A stretch of DNA of 64,000 nucleotides from CAVVGZ01 sp963841845 (GCA_963841845.1 CAWJEG010000007.1:248001-312000), one strand, 5' to 3'; positions 38,842 to 48,266 are shown, counted from the stretch's first letter. Numbers and translations are program-made. Notes: generated from the letters alone by a model not told the origin.

Positions 38842-39009
38842 TCATTTTGAGGATGGCCTGTGTTCCATCCCCATATACACCCCACCTGCTTCCAATTCAT
38901 CCAGCATCTGCTGCAGCCTTTTTTGCCTTGTCTCTGGATGAACAGCTAGTTTAATCCAGCTCAGGTAATCATTCCGTTGGTATGCGGGCCGCTCAAGGTA
39001 TTCAACCAT
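38842..39009 (-). CDS. YdeI/OmpD-associated-type C-terminal fragment (55 aa)
   Basis: A short intact frame, MVEYLERPAYQRNDYLSWIK then HPETRQKRLQQMLDELEAGG and a short tail. This is the characteristic C-terminal end of the YdeI family. In the same frame 14 codons upstream lies a TAA (39025-39027) and before it an ATG at 39049-39051 (MTQDVEEA), so the gene may have been about 70 codons and been interrupted. It has no clear ribosome-binding site. I rate it as a small gene or a remnant. Confidence 0.55.
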   Translation of the reverse strand: MVEYLERPAYQRNDYLSWIKLAVHPETRQKRLQQMLDELEAGGVYMGMEHRPSSK

Positions 39010-39115
39010 GAGGCCATGTCGTTCTTAGGCTTCTTCCACATCTTGCGTCATAATATTTATGGACCGTTTAAGATTCGTATTATTATCTGTCACTCCCCTT
39101 CCACCTTTCTCTTCA

Positions 39116-40085
39116 TCATCCTTCCATCCGCTGGATAATCCGTTGCGCCAGGAAAGTCAACCAGCGGGATGGATCACGCTTTTGGCCAAATTCCCATTCT
39201 TTCCAGGCTGTCCAGATCGATTCCGGTACATAACGACCAGTTGTATCCCCTTTTCCCTTTAAAATATCAATCATATTGACTAAACGGGGATCACCTCTCA
39301 GCCATGGGAAGCGGGTCAGTACATCGCACACGTGCAGCAGGTCGTACCATACCAGCGGTGCCTTCAATTTGCAGAAATCTGTCCCCATGTAGAATAAATA
39401 GGGGTGCTGCTCTGTGCGGTTTTGCCAGAGTTCCAGCAGGGTTAGGGCGCCGACATGAGCCGCCGGGCTGTCCTGCCACGCAGGCAGTTCCGCCATGACC
39501 TTAAGCATGGCCAGGTTCGCAAATGGGCAGGGGTCATTCTTGCGGCCTGGTCCGTGAAACCTGCCCATTTCAGGGGAAACGGCACAAGGCCAGCCATTAT
39601 CCCTCAACTGTCCTGCCAGAAAATCAACCGCGGTCAGAATGCGCCGGTCATCAGCCATGCCCATCTTTACCAGTGCATAGATCACCAGTGGCGCATCACA
39701 CAGTGCCCAGGCCCACTGATCTTCACCGGTGCCCCCAAAATGCGGGGAAATATTCATGAGAACCTGGAATGGTCCGGTGAGTGCCTGGTGCTGCATAATC
39801 CGGTCAATGATCTTACCCATCCCGGGATCATTCCCGGGTTAGTCCCAGGTCGGCAGCAAAGGTTAGAAGGTGGAGCGGGTGGCCGGCGCTTTTGTGGCTA
39901 TTTAGGACAGTTCCCGGCCAATCTGCCAGGACCTGCACAATCTTTTGCACCTGGCCATCTGCAACCATCCCCGCCTGAGCGTTGATGACATCCTCTTCCT
40001 TATATCCCTGTCCCAAAAGATCGAGCCTCGTCCTGTATTCCACCCACGGCGGACCGTCCAGCAGCCATTCAATCCAATCCTGCAT
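39116..40085 (-). CDS. Alpha/alpha-toroid (terpenoid-cyclase/prenyltransferase-like) protein, one frameshift
   Basis: Two minus frames give one protein of about 323 residues. The first (39828..40085) starts MQDWIEWLLDGPPWVEYRT; the second (39116..39820) contains DQWAWALCDAPLVIYALVKM, FLAGQLRDNGWPCAV, FANLAMLKVMAELP and LVWYDLLHVCDVLTRFPWL. One base less in the CCC at 39833-39835 joins them (LTRNDPGMGK). The repeating helix pairs match the terpenoid-cyclase-like toroid found in many bacterial proteins with no cyclase activity. The DxDD motif of squalene-hopene cyclases is absent, so a catalytic role is doubtful. Confidence 0.72.
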
Positions 40086-40340
40086 GGGGTTTTCTCCTCA
40101 TCTAAGGAATCGCATGCGGCTAAAACCTTGAACATACTCCGGTATAAGTATTATAGTATGCAGGCAGTCCTGGAGACAAACATATGCGGGTTTCCATCTT
40201 CCTGATCACTAATTGAAGTTAAATTAAAGGTTATTCTTAAATCCCGGGAATATTTATTAATCCGGTAATTACTTGAATGCGTCAAACCAGCCGGAAGAAT
40301 AAAGCAAATGGAAACTTGCCTGGTGGATTCGTCTGAAACG

Positions 40341-41976
40341 CTATTTGAACAACACAGCTGCTTTCTGAAAAGTGTTCCACAACCCGTATGCCAGCGGAAT
40401 CCCGACTGCCATCCATGCCCCCGCAACGAGAAGCGGGCTGGTGGATTTGACTCCTGATTTATCTTGTGTATTACTTCCACCTGACGCAGGAGCCAGTGAA
40501 ATTCCATGTCTGAGTTTTTCCAGCTGATCATCTGTCATGAAATGTTTGGCGGCTACCGGTTTTACCAGTAGATTGCACACCAAGCCCACTCCCAATAAAC
40601 CTGCCAGGATATACATGGTGATGTCATAAGCCTGTGCATTGGGCACTCCATGATCGAGCTGGTACTCCCGAAGATAATTGACCAGGACCGGACCAAGGAT
40701 GCCAGCTGTAGACCAGGCTGTGAGCAGCCGCCCGTGAATGGCTCCTACCATCTGGGTTCCGAACATATCCGCCAGGTAGGCCGGTATGGTGGCAAAACCG
40801 CCGCCATACATGGAAACGATGACACACATGGAAGCAACAAAAAGGGTCAGGTTGCCGGCACCACCCAATGATGGAATGGCAGTATACAGAATGATTCCCA
40901 GCACAAAAAAAATGGAGTAGGTTAATTTTCGGCCGATATAATCCGATAGGGAAGCCCAGGCGAATCGTCCGCCAATATTGAACAGGGATAGTAAACCGGT
41001 GAATCCGGCAGCAATCGCCGCAATCTGTCCTTTCTGGATGTTATCCAGTCCATTGAATGCCAGTGATAATCCGATCAATTTTCCAGCGAAAATTTCCTGA
41101 AGCAGGGGAGATGCCATACCGATTAATCCAATCCCCGCCGAAACATTCAGGCAGAGCACGCCCCAGATCAGCCAGAACTGGGGTGTCTTCATCGCCTCGT
41201 TGACATGAACATGCTTTTTTGTAATCATGGAGTTTTTTGTATCAGCAGGCGGTGTCCAGCCTTCCGGTTTCCAACCCGACAGGTGGTACCCGGTATCCCA
41301 TTGCTCCTGCCATCATGAACACAAAATAGATCGCTGCCAGGGTGAGGAAGGTTTGCCAGACCCCGACACTGGTTGGAGTGGCATAATAATTCATCAAGCG
41401 GTCAGCCAGGGGGGCACCGATCATTGCCCCACCGCCAAATCCCATGATTGCCATTCCTGTGGCCATGCCGCGCCGGTCCGGAAACCATTTTATCAGGGTG
41501 GAGACGGGTGAGATATAACCCAGCCCAAGGCCGATGCCCCCAATGACACCAGACCCCAGCCACAGCATCCAGATTTGGTGGGTGATGACCCCAATCGATG
41601 AAATCACCAATCCGCCAGACCAGCAAAGCGCGGATACAAAACCAGCCTTGCGAGGACCTTCCTTTTCTAGCCAGCCACCCCAAATGGCTGCCGAAGTGCC
41701 CAGAAAAACAAAAAAGAGCGTATACATCCAGCCCAGCATTGAGATTGGCCAGTCGCACCTGCTGGAAAAAATTCTGGAAAAGAAACTGATATCCGCAGTG
41801 CACAACAGCGGGGTATCGATACCAACCGATTTGGAGAGGGGCAGCCAAAATACAGAAAAACCGTATGCCATACCAATGCAAAGATGAATTGCCAGGGCAG
41901 CCGGTGGGACCAGCCAGCGGTTGTATCCTGGACCGGCGACGGTATGATCTTTATTGAGAAAATCGAAGCTTGCCAT
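40341..41976 (-). CDS. MFS transporter, oxalate/formate antiporter (OFA) family, one frameshift
   Basis: About 545 residues with 12 membrane helices, in two frames (41242..41976 and 40341..41228). The first starts MASFDFLNKDHTVAGPGYNR, then the OFA hallmark WLVPPAALAIHL and GYISPVSTLIKWFPDRRG. One extra base near 41273-41277 breaks it; the restored link reads VGWKPEGWTPPADTKNS, the standard central loop of the family. The second half holds GGRFAWASLSDYIGRK and GFATIPAYLADMFG. An insertion of about 20 residues with two cysteines lies between helices 1 and 2 (LLCTADISFFSRIFSSRCDW). The family exchanges small carboxylates; the substrate cannot be told. Confidence 0.85.
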
Positions 41977-42320
41977 ATATTTTCCTGTTTGTATGAGTCT
42001 GGTGTAGTGTGTTTTTCCGATGGGGTTGGGCAGTAAATTAGGGATTGGCCATCAGGTTTTCAGGATACTTCTATCCCGCAGCAAGATACCTGGTAAAAAA
42101 ACGGAATGATAAAGCCTATCCTGTATTAAAAATTTCCTTTACCCCGGGAGAACATCCGTCAATTTTACCTTAAGAATGTTAATCGCAGGGCTGCTGAGGG
42201 ATGTTGGATTTTATTTTAAGGGGGAAAAATCCGGATTTCCACTAATTTGTTATTTGGGTTGTCGGGAAATAACCGGAGGAATTAATTAATTTCACGGATT
42301 TGACCATATACCTGGCAGCC
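41977..42320. other. Intergenic region, no gene seen
   Basis: No frame with gene-like composition and no strong hairpin was found between the transporter start and the small zinc-ribbon gene. Confidence 0.45.
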
Positions 42321-42596
42321 TCAAAGGTACCATGAATGGATTCGAATCGGCCTTTCTTTTTCCTCACTGCCGTTGACATAATATTCATTGATGATGTCGT
42401 ACGGATACAGCCTGCCGCAAATCTGGCAGCACCGTAAGGGTTGTTATCGGCTGCCATAATCCAATACGTATTCAGCCGCAAGGTATCGGTGAGCCGGCAC
42501 TGGTAAGGGACGGTCCATCTCAAGTCGGCCAAATTTATAAAAGGAGGTTTCCAGATTCTTGAGGGGGCGGCAGATCTCACAATCTGATCCAGTCAT
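42321..42596 (-). pseudogene. Small cysteine-rich (zinc-ribbon-like) protein with an internal stop
   Basis: A minus frame of 91 codons starting MTGSDCEICRPLKNLETSFY and later reading CCQICGRLYPYDIINEYY. The two CxxC pairs and the CGRLYPYD segment look like a genuine small metal-binding protein. A TAA interrupts it after DYGSR. Reading the neighbouring frame for about ten codons around it gives SDNNPYG, so one lost and one gained base may be enough to repair it. It is either a decayed gene or one with two sequencing errors. Confidence 0.45.
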
Positions 42597-42763
42597 GAAA
42601 TGATTTTCCTGTAAATTCGATTATTTATTAAATCCGCAAATTATCAATCGCAGTCTCCCATTAATATCCTGGTAAATATCTCTGACTGCCTTCTTAATAG
42701 GTGACCATGTCCATCCGCTATGTAGTTATCCCCCTTCAGAAATCAACCTGGTAATTTCAGTTC

Positions 42764-43147
42764 TTATACCTGGTAGATCTGGATCAGGTTTCCGCAGGTA
42801 TCATCCAATACTGCCTGGGTAACAGGTCCCATTTCCGTGGGCGGCATACTGAACACCACACCCAGCCGGATGAGCCTTTCATACTCCCCTTGAATATCCT
42901 CTACCTGAAATGCGGTGAAGGCAATACCCTGGTCGAACAACGCTTGTTTAAAAGTTTTTGCCGCCGGGTTTCCATCCGGTTCCAGGACAAGCTCCGTCCC
43001 GTCCGGTTCATCAGGAGAAACTACCGTCAGCCATTTTACCTCCCCCATAGGAATCTCTGTTTTCTTTACAAATCCCAGCTTCTCAGTATAAAAAGCCAGG
43101 GCTTTGGTTTGATCATCAACTAAAACGCTGCTGAGCTTTATTTTCAT
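42764..43147 (-). CDS. VOC (glyoxalase/bleomycin-resistance) family protein
   Basis: A 127-residue VOC protein: ALAFYTEKLGFVKKTEIPMG, WLTVVSPDEPDGTELVLEPD, then IQGEYERLIRLGVVF and VLDDTCGNLIQIYQV. The fold is two beta-alpha-beta-beta-beta modules. Start ATG 43147 is preferred because GGAG lies nine bases upstream; a start five codons earlier has none. The sequence is of the subgroup often found near dihydrofolate-reductase-like and SRPBCC genes; the ligand is unknown. Confidence 0.88.
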   Translation of the reverse strand: MKIKLSSVLVDDQTKALAFYTEKLGFVKKTEIPMGEVKWLTVVSPDEPDGTELVLEPDGNPAAKTFKQALFDQGIAFTAFQVEDIQGEYERLIRLGVVFSMPPTEMGPVTQAVLDDTCGNLIQIYQV

Positions 43148-43232
43148 TTCAATCTCCTGCATTGAAGTTTTGAAAACGGATAAGTGAATCTGCGCAAGTA
43201 ATCCTGCTGTTGATTTCCACCTGCATAGTTTT

Positions 43233-44477
43233 TCAATCTAATGGTAAAGGCTGCCAGGCTGGCTGCCAACCGTCCGCCAGGACTTTTACCTCACCGTTGT
43301 CCAGGTCAACCTGAACAATATTGGGTGTGTCATATGGACCTGTCGATACAACAAGGTGGTCGCCCCCAGCTGACCACAGTATCCTGCTGATTTGCACCAG
43401 TTCCGCTGCCTGGTGCGCTTCCCCGCCCGCTGCTGGTATCACCATCAGGGAATCAGGTTGCCCATCCTCCAGCAGTGATGCGATTCGGTATGCCACCAGG
43501 CTGCCGTCTGCTGAGTAAACCGGAAAAGAAGCATAGCTGTTTTCGACCACAGGTGAGAGAACTTTCTCCTCTGTTCCCATGCGATTATTGATAAATATTC
43601 GCTCCTCCCCGTTTGGCGTATAGGTCAGGTTGTCGTACAGGATCATACGGCTGTCCGGTGACCAGCTGTAGGTGCCGATTGGCCTTTCCCAGCGAATGGT
43701 CTCTCCGTTTTCAAAGTCATAATAGGCAAAATTACCGCCTCCTTCCATTAAATAGACCTCATCAAAACTTAGAAAACGCCCGTCTGCAGACCACTGCGGG
43801 TTGATAAGGGAAAACCCCTGCGGTTTGACCAGTTCCAGTGTTTCTCCGCTATCCACATCCAGGCCTAGGATTCCATTCGCCAGGCTGGCATCAACCGTTC
43901 CACGCCCTGTGAAATAATTAGGATCAATCATTTCGCTGTATGCAATCAAATGAGTTTGCGGTTTCCAGGCAAATCCGGGGATCTGCATATCCTCCAGCAA
44001 TAGCCGCATCTCTCCGCTATCGTCATCATACATCCACAGGCTTTCTTTAATGTCTGTCCGGTCAGCCAGCGGTGTGTAGGTGGTACGTTCATAAGCCAGG
44101 AAGCGCCCATCAGAAGACCAGGCAGGCTGCTGGTAGGTAACAAATTTTTCCTGGCTGAAAGAAAACATCGACCTGCCATCACTGGTCAGTTGTTGCTGCC
44201 CGCCTGTGATCAGGTCAAGCAGCCAGAGGTTGCCATCCCCGCCAATATAAGCCAGGCGCTGATCAATGGGTTGCATTGTGGGTGTTGCTTCTGGTTGTGC
44301 CACCGCCGGTGTTACTGTGGCTGTGGGAGACTCAGCGGATTGCAATACTGGCCCGCCGCTTGGCTCTGCACTGATTGGTGCACCATTATCAGCTGGTAGT
44401 GTTGTCCCCCCTGTCACCGGAGTACAGGCCGATGATGAAAAGAGTAACAATATTGCGATTAAGCCTGATTTGTTCAT
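43233..44477 (-). CDS. Lipoprotein with TolB/WD40-like beta-propeller repeats
   Basis: A 414-residue protein. The N-terminus MNKSGLIAILLLFSSSAC is a lipoprotein signal with Cys18 as the lipid site; a Thr/Pro-rich linker of about 55 residues follows. The rest consists of PD40-type propeller blades: LAYIGGDGNLWLLD, PAWSSDGRFLAYE, PQWSADGRFLSFDE, YSWSPDSRMILYDN and YSADGSLVAYR. It should sit on the outer face of the membrane as a binding or scaffold protein. ATG 44477 is chosen because GGAGGG stands upstream. No catalytic motif is seen. Confidence 0.87.
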   Translation of the reverse strand: MNKSGLIAILLLFSSSACTPVTGGTTLPADNGAPISAEPSGGPVLQSAESPTATVTPAVAQPEATPTMQPIDQRLAYIGGDGNLWLLDLITGGQQQLTSDGRSMFSFSQEKFVTYQQPAWSSDGRFLAYERTTYTPLADRTDIKESLWMYDDDSGEMRLLLEDMQIPGFAWKPQTHLIAYSEMIDPNYFTGRGTVDASLANGILGLDVDSGETLELVKPQGFSLINPQWSADGRFLSFDEVYLMEGGGNFAYYDFENGETIRWERPIGTYSWSPDSRMILYDNLTYTPNGEERIFINNRMGTEEKVLSPVVENSYASFPVYSADGSLVAYRIASLLEDGQPDSLMVIPAAGGEAHQAAELVQISRILWSAGGDHLVVSTGPYDTPNIVQVDLDNGEVKVLADGWQPAWQPLPLD

Positions 44478-44693
44478 TTCACCCTCCATCTTTCACATCA
44501 ATATTTACTGGAAAGATGCAGAATTATGGAAAAAAGTTCCCAAAATTATCTCTCAGGCTTTTTTTAAAATTTGCCGCAGAGGTATCGAGCAAAACTCAGA
44601 ATTTTAGGCGGTGATCCCCTTTGTAAATCATATCTGCATGACAATCCGGGCATCATTTCCTGTTATGGCTGGTACCAACCACGCCAGGCTGCC

Positions 44694-45029
44694 TCATTCC
44701 TGCGGCGTCCTGTGCCAGCGCAGCGGTTTGCTGGCTTCACGGGTAACCTCACCTTTAGCTTCCATGTCAAGCTGGACTGCCTTCACCCACCAGCTGGCTT
44801 TGGCACCTCCCGGAAACTGATCCTGGGGAAGGTGGGGGATTACACCATCAAACATTTCAGCCTGGGTTAAACCAGGGGCACAGCCAGGGAGTACCTTGCG
44901 CAGTGCCTGGTACATGGCATGGTATTTGGCTGCGTCAACAGTAGAAGAATACCCCGGAACATTGATATTTTGCACCGTGACACGTTCCGCCAGCCCTGAT
45001 TTTTTTGATTTATTTTCGGTTGAATTCAT
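44694..45029 (-). CDS. DUF6958 family protein
   Basis: A 111-residue protein starting MNSTENKSKKSGLAERVTVQ and containing VDAAKYHAMYQALRKVLPG, GLTQAEMFDGVIPHLPQ and GAKASWWVKAVQLDMEAKG, which agree with DUF6958. This looks like a winged-helix-type small protein. The start 45029 is favoured over an upstream extension because the extension would overlap the neighbouring gene. It lies 19 bases after that gene on the same strand, so the two form an operon. Function unknown. Confidence 0.8.
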   Translation of the reverse strand: MNSTENKSKKSGLAERVTVQNINVPGYSSTVDAAKYHAMYQALRKVLPGCAPGLTQAEMFDGVIPHLPQDQFPGGAKASWWVKAVQLDMEAKGEVTREASKPLRWHRTPQE

Positions 45030-45048
45030 GGATGTATCCCCACCTATT

Positions 45049-45630
45049 TTAATTTGAAGCATCATACGCTTGTCTGAGCCAGGTAAAAAGTTCATCATCC
45101 ACATCTTCTAAGTTCTTAAGCCACACCTTATACTGGCACATCCCTCCTGGAGGCATAGCCGCCAATCGGGGCGTCTCACCCACACCTTTCATATTGAGCC
45201 CGACTTCCAGTCGGGATTTGCTGCCTGGACCGACCATGGCGAATTGCTTCTTGCGGCGGAGGCTGAGATAGCCTTTCTTGGGGATGCTTTCAAACGGGCC
45301 AAATGTTTCAAGTGTGACCATCAGTTTTTCATGGATTGGGCGCAAGGAAGCCTGGTTACCGGAGTATATTTCATCCAGTGGATTGGCTTCTATGCCTGAA
45401 TCGCTGATCTGTTTGGACTCCTGCTCAAGGGTTTTTAAGTATGTTTGCGCCAGCGTGTTGGCATCTCCGTATCCCATATTGAGTTCGGATTGGAGCATTT
45501 CGCGAATTTCAGCATGGCGGGATAACTTGCTTTCACGGATCACCTCAAATAGTGCTTCCAACGTCTTCCCGCTGCGTTTCTGGATATTTTGCAGCTGTGT
45601 CATTGTAGCCTTTTCAACAGCATCCATCAT
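45049..45630 (-). CDS. DUF4287 plus DUF5655 protein
   Basis: A 193-residue protein. The N-terminal part (QNIQKRSGKTLEALFEVIRE and RHAEIREMLQSELNMGYGDA) is a DUF4287 helical domain; the C-terminal part (PIHEKLMVTLETFGPFESIP, KGYLSLRRKKQFAMVGP, then LKNLEDVDDELFTWLRQAYD) is DUF5655. This two-domain arrangement is widespread, and no activity is known. It is the first gene of a pair with the DUF6958 gene. Confidence 0.85.
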   Translation of the reverse strand: MMDAVEKATMTQLQNIQKRSGKTLEALFEVIRESKLSRHAEIREMLQSELNMGYGDANTLAQTYLKTLEQESKQISDSGIEANPLDEIYSGNQASLRPIHEKLMVTLETFGPFESIPKKGYLSLRRKKQFAMVGPGSKSRLEVGLNMKGVGETPRLAAMPPGGMCQYKVWLKNLEDVDDELFTWLRQAYDASN

Positions 45631-46108
45631 TAACCTCCCACTTATGATTCATTTACCATTCCAAAGTGCCGGGATAAATATTATCTCAATATACGGATAT
45701 ATTATACCTTATTTATATATTATTTACTGGTTGATTTAATCAACATAACACTTCCTCCCAAAACAATAAACCCAACGGAGTTGAAAGATGGCTATAAAAC
45801 AGATCGTAAGTTTTCTGTGTTGTATTGTTTATGTTTTTTGGAGAATTGTTTTATAAATGAGAAAAGCAATTACACGTTCCAACACATTGGCACGGATATC
45901 GTCGATAACAATGGGTAATTTGGGCCTGGTAAGGCTGAATAAATCCAAAATACACCACCTGGTTACCCCATTAATCTCTTTAAGATCAACCTGCTGCAGC
46001 CAACTGCAGCAGGTTGATTGTTATTAAAAATTGTATAAACCTGTAGATCTATTATTTTTAGGTTGGATCAATCTGGATTGGATGTTTCAAGCCATGTTCC
46101 GCTATCCG
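45631..46108. other. Intergenic region carrying a long perfect hairpin
   Basis: No gene seen. The bases just upstream of the DUF4287 gene are AT-rich and probably contain its promoter. The only structured element is the hairpin at 45985-46018, listed separately. Confidence 0.5.
45985..46018. repeat. Perfect 15-bp inverted repeat (hairpin)
   Basis: Arms 45985-45999 and 46004-46018 are exact inverted copies around the loop CCAA, with CTGCTGCAG at the inner end. It lies 90 bases after the stop of the ferritin-like gene. There is no T-run on the minus strand and only TGTTATT on the plus strand, so a simple terminator is not certain; transcript-end protection or a two-way terminator are alternatives. 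Confidence 0.7.
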
Positions 46109-46606
46109 CTAATCCCGGGTCGGATCATGGGCCACCCATTTCATGGTACCCAAGGTATTGACCTGGTCATACGCCTCGGATAGAACCCGGAAATGGTTGT
46201 GTTCTTCTTTGGCCAGGCGGGAAAACATGGCTTTTCCTTTTGCATCTTCAACAACGGCTGTCAGCTCTGAATATGCTTTGGCAGCTGCCTTTTCAGTGTC
46301 CATAGCCCCGACAAATATTTCAAGAACACTTTTCCGCTGGGGATCGTTGGCAATCTTGATCTCCAGGATTGGCGGGAGGGGAAAATCCCGTCCTTCATAA
46401 TCAATATACTCCCCGGTTTCCTCCAGTGATTTTTCCAGAGCAGTTAACCGGTCGTAATGATACTGCTCAAATTCGCTTAATTCCTGGAACAGCTTCTTGC
46501 ACGCTGGATTTGTCACTTTATCCACCGCCGCAGCATAAGAGGTTAAAGCAAGCAACTCATTTTCCTTTGCCACCCGAATCGCATCAACAAGGCTCGTTGC
46601 ACACAT
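46109..46606 (-). CDS. Ferritin-like/rubrerythrin-type diiron protein
   Basis: A 165-residue four-helix bundle. Metal-ligand helices are visible: ENELLALTSYAA, ELSEFEQYHYDRL, AMDTEKAAAKAYSEL and LAKEEHNHFRVLSEAYD, giving the Glu and ExxH ligands of a diiron site. It lacks the rubredoxin tail of rubrerythrins. The family handles peroxide or stores iron; with sodN in the same window it may belong to the oxidative-stress set. Start 46606 has GGAGGAA upstream; an ATG four codons earlier does not. It is a single-gene unit. Confidence 0.85.
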   Translation of the reverse strand: MCATSLVDAIRVAKENELLALTSYAAAVDKVTNPACKKLFQELSEFEQYHYDRLTALEKSLEETGEYIDYEGRDFPLPPILEIKIANDPQRKSVLEIFVGAMDTEKAAAKAYSELTAVVEDAKGKAMFSRLAKEEHNHFRVLSEAYDQVNTLGTMKWVAHDPTRD

Positions 46607-46840
46607 AAATTCCTCCACTCTCTCAGATCATCTAGCAGATTGTACCTGTAATTTTGCAAGTATTTACGGTCCCTGCTGTTTACTATTTTAACAGAAATTT
46701 GAATATTTTCCCTTAGGTTTCAAATTTCAGCAATTTCGTTCCACCTGCTAATTATTTACCTTACATCGATCCTTCGTAAGTCAGGGCTGCACCTCCCGGG
46801 GTAGAAAGTCCGTCAGTGCAAACAACACAGGGAATGTATT

Positions 46841-47138
46841 TTATATTTCTGTAAATATTACGCCCTCTTTGAATTTCGCATGATATAGCTGAAGCTCTTC
46901 CAATCCGTGAAAATCAATACGGGCATACGGATTTTCCAGATGAGAAATAGCTTTTTTGCAAACCAAAACCACATCCCGTCAGGTTATACGTCGCTTCCAT
47001 CAAACAAATAATATCGGGGTGGCAGTACCTTTTTCCGGGATGGTTATTTTTTGGATCAGTTCTTCTTAAATTTTTCAAGTTTTCCAATACAAAGAGGCTG
47101 CCTTCCCCGCCCGAGTCTTCAATTTCAAGCCCCGGGAA
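46841..47138 (-). pseudogene. Frameshifted gene remnant of unknown family
   Basis: Two minus frames read as one protein of about 98 residues if one A is removed from the A6 run (minus strand) near 46960: GLEIEDSGGEGSLFVLENL, then HPDIICLMEATYNLTGCGF, then AISHLENPYARIDFHGLEE and LQLYHAKFKEGVIFTEI, ending at TAA 46841. There is no start codon: the frame opens after a TGA at 47139, directly beside the end of the SRPBCC gene. The composition is clearly protein-like but I do not recognise the family. It is probably the C-terminal end of a lost gene. Confidence 0.5.
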
Positions 47139-47154
47139 TCAAACTCCGCACCCC

Positions 47155-47622
47155 CTATAATCCAAGCAGTTCGACAAGCCGCTCATAGGACTCTGCAGCC
47201 CCAGCTTCCATCCCCTCCTTCACCATTTCATCCCGGTCTTCAACCGATTGGTAAACGGACTGGTCTAGGACTTCGGTCAATCCATTCTCCTCTGAAAAAG
47301 TGATCGTTTCAAGCAGGACATGACCAGGCGTACCCTCGTATTCAAAAGTGTAAACGAGCTTCTCCGGTGAGATTACAGCGTGGTAAACCCCGTGGAAGGC
47401 ATAATCTATCCCGGCCTCATCGGTTTGGATGATACGCCACCGGCCGCCCGCTCTTACATCCATTTTTTCCACCACGGTAGTAAGGGTTCTGGGACCCCAC
47501 CACTGTGGTAGTAGATCCGGATCAGTGTAAATCTTGAAAACACGCTCTCTTGGAGTATTAAAATACCACCGGAAAATTGCTTCCTGCTTTCCTGGTACAA
47601 GTAAGGTTTGGTTTTTGTCCAT
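47155..47622 (-). CDS. SRPBCC (AHSA1-like) domain protein
   Basis: A 155-residue START-fold protein: FNTPRERVFKIYTDPDLLPQ, WWGPRTLTTVVEKMDVRAGG, YAFHGVYHAVISPEKLVYTF and a C-terminal EGMEAGAAESYERLVELLGL. This is the AHSA1-like subgroup common near ArsR-type regulators. It lies 19 bases after the dihydrofolate-reductase-like gene, a pairing seen in many genomes. The ligand is not known. AGGTG precedes the ATG. Confidence 0.88.
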   Translation of the reverse strand: MDKNQTLLVPGKQEAIFRWYFNTPRERVFKIYTDPDLLPQWWGPRTLTTVVEKMDVRAGGRWRIIQTDEAGIDYAFHGVYHAVISPEKLVYTFEYEGTPGHVLLETITFSEENGLTEVLDQSVYQSVEDRDEMVKEGMEAGAAESYERLVELLGL

Positions 47623-47641
47623 TTTTCACCTTTGCACTTTC

Positions 47642-48202
47642 TTATCGGCGATCAGGCTGGTAAACAAGTAACACCAATCCATTATTAAATACCCGGGAGT
47701 TGACCAGCCGTAATTTGAATGTGTTTTTTACATCCTTGAATAAGGGATGTCCCGCCCCCAGCACCACAGGATTGATAAAGATCCTGAATTCGTCAATCAA
47801 GCCTTGATCAATAAGATCCACGGCCAGATCTGCACTGCCAAAAATCACAATATCTTTGCCAGGCAGCTGTTTCAACCTGGCAACTTCTTGAGCAGCATCG
47901 CTTTTTACAAGTCTTGAATTGCTCCAATCAGCCTTATCCAGGGTCCTGGAAAACACGACTTTTGGAAAAGAATTCATCATCCTGGCAACCAGGGGATCAT
48001 CCCGCATCGCCTCCTCGGTCGGCCAGTAACTTGCCATCAGTTCATAAGTAATTCTGCCAAATAATAATATATCGGCTGATTCGTTAAATTTTAACGATTC
48101 CTTATTAAAATCTTCATCCACCATGTGCCAGTCGATTTCCCGGTTTGGACCTTCAAAGAAACCGTCCAGAGTGACCATATTTACAAATAATACTTTTCGC
48201 AT
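47642..48202 (-). CDS. Dihydrofolate-reductase-like (RibD C-terminal domain) protein
   Basis: A 186-residue protein of the DHFR/RibD superfamily: MRKVLFVNMVTLDGFFEG, ADILLFGRITYELMASYWP, PKVVFSRTLDKADWSNSRLV, KDIVIFGSADLAVDLIDQGL and EFRIFINPVVLGAGHPLF. The glycine-rich FGRITYE and FGSADLA segments bind NADPH in the family. The start at 48202 is preferred over an extension of 14 codons because the extension would run into the operator-like repeat upstream. It heads the two-gene unit with the SRPBCC gene. Confidence 0.87.
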   Translation of the reverse strand: MRKVLFVNMVTLDGFFEGPNREIDWHMVDEDFNKESLKFNESADILLFGRITYELMASYWPTEEAMRDDPLVARMMNSFPKVVFSRTLDKADWSNSRLVKSDAAQEVARLKQLPGKDIVIFGSADLAVDLIDQGLIDEFRIFINPVVLGAGHPLFKDVKNTFKLRLVNSRVFNNGLVLLVYQPDRR

Positions 48203-48223
48203 TTTGTTTACCCATATTCCTGC

Positions 48224-48266
48224 ATTGGTTATAAAAGTTACCAATTAGGTATATTATATAACCAAT
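48224..48266. promoter_or_regulatory. Operator-like inverted repeat upstream of the DHFR-like/SRPBCC unit
   Basis: A perfect ten-base inverted repeat, ATTGGTTATA at 48224-48233 and its complement at 48257-48266, encloses a second small dyad (TACC-AATTA-GGTA) at its centre. The nested layout with TACC/GGTA half-sites resembles operators of ArsR- or HxlR-type regulators, and genes of this kind are often under such control. No regulator gene is adjacent. Confidence 0.5.
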
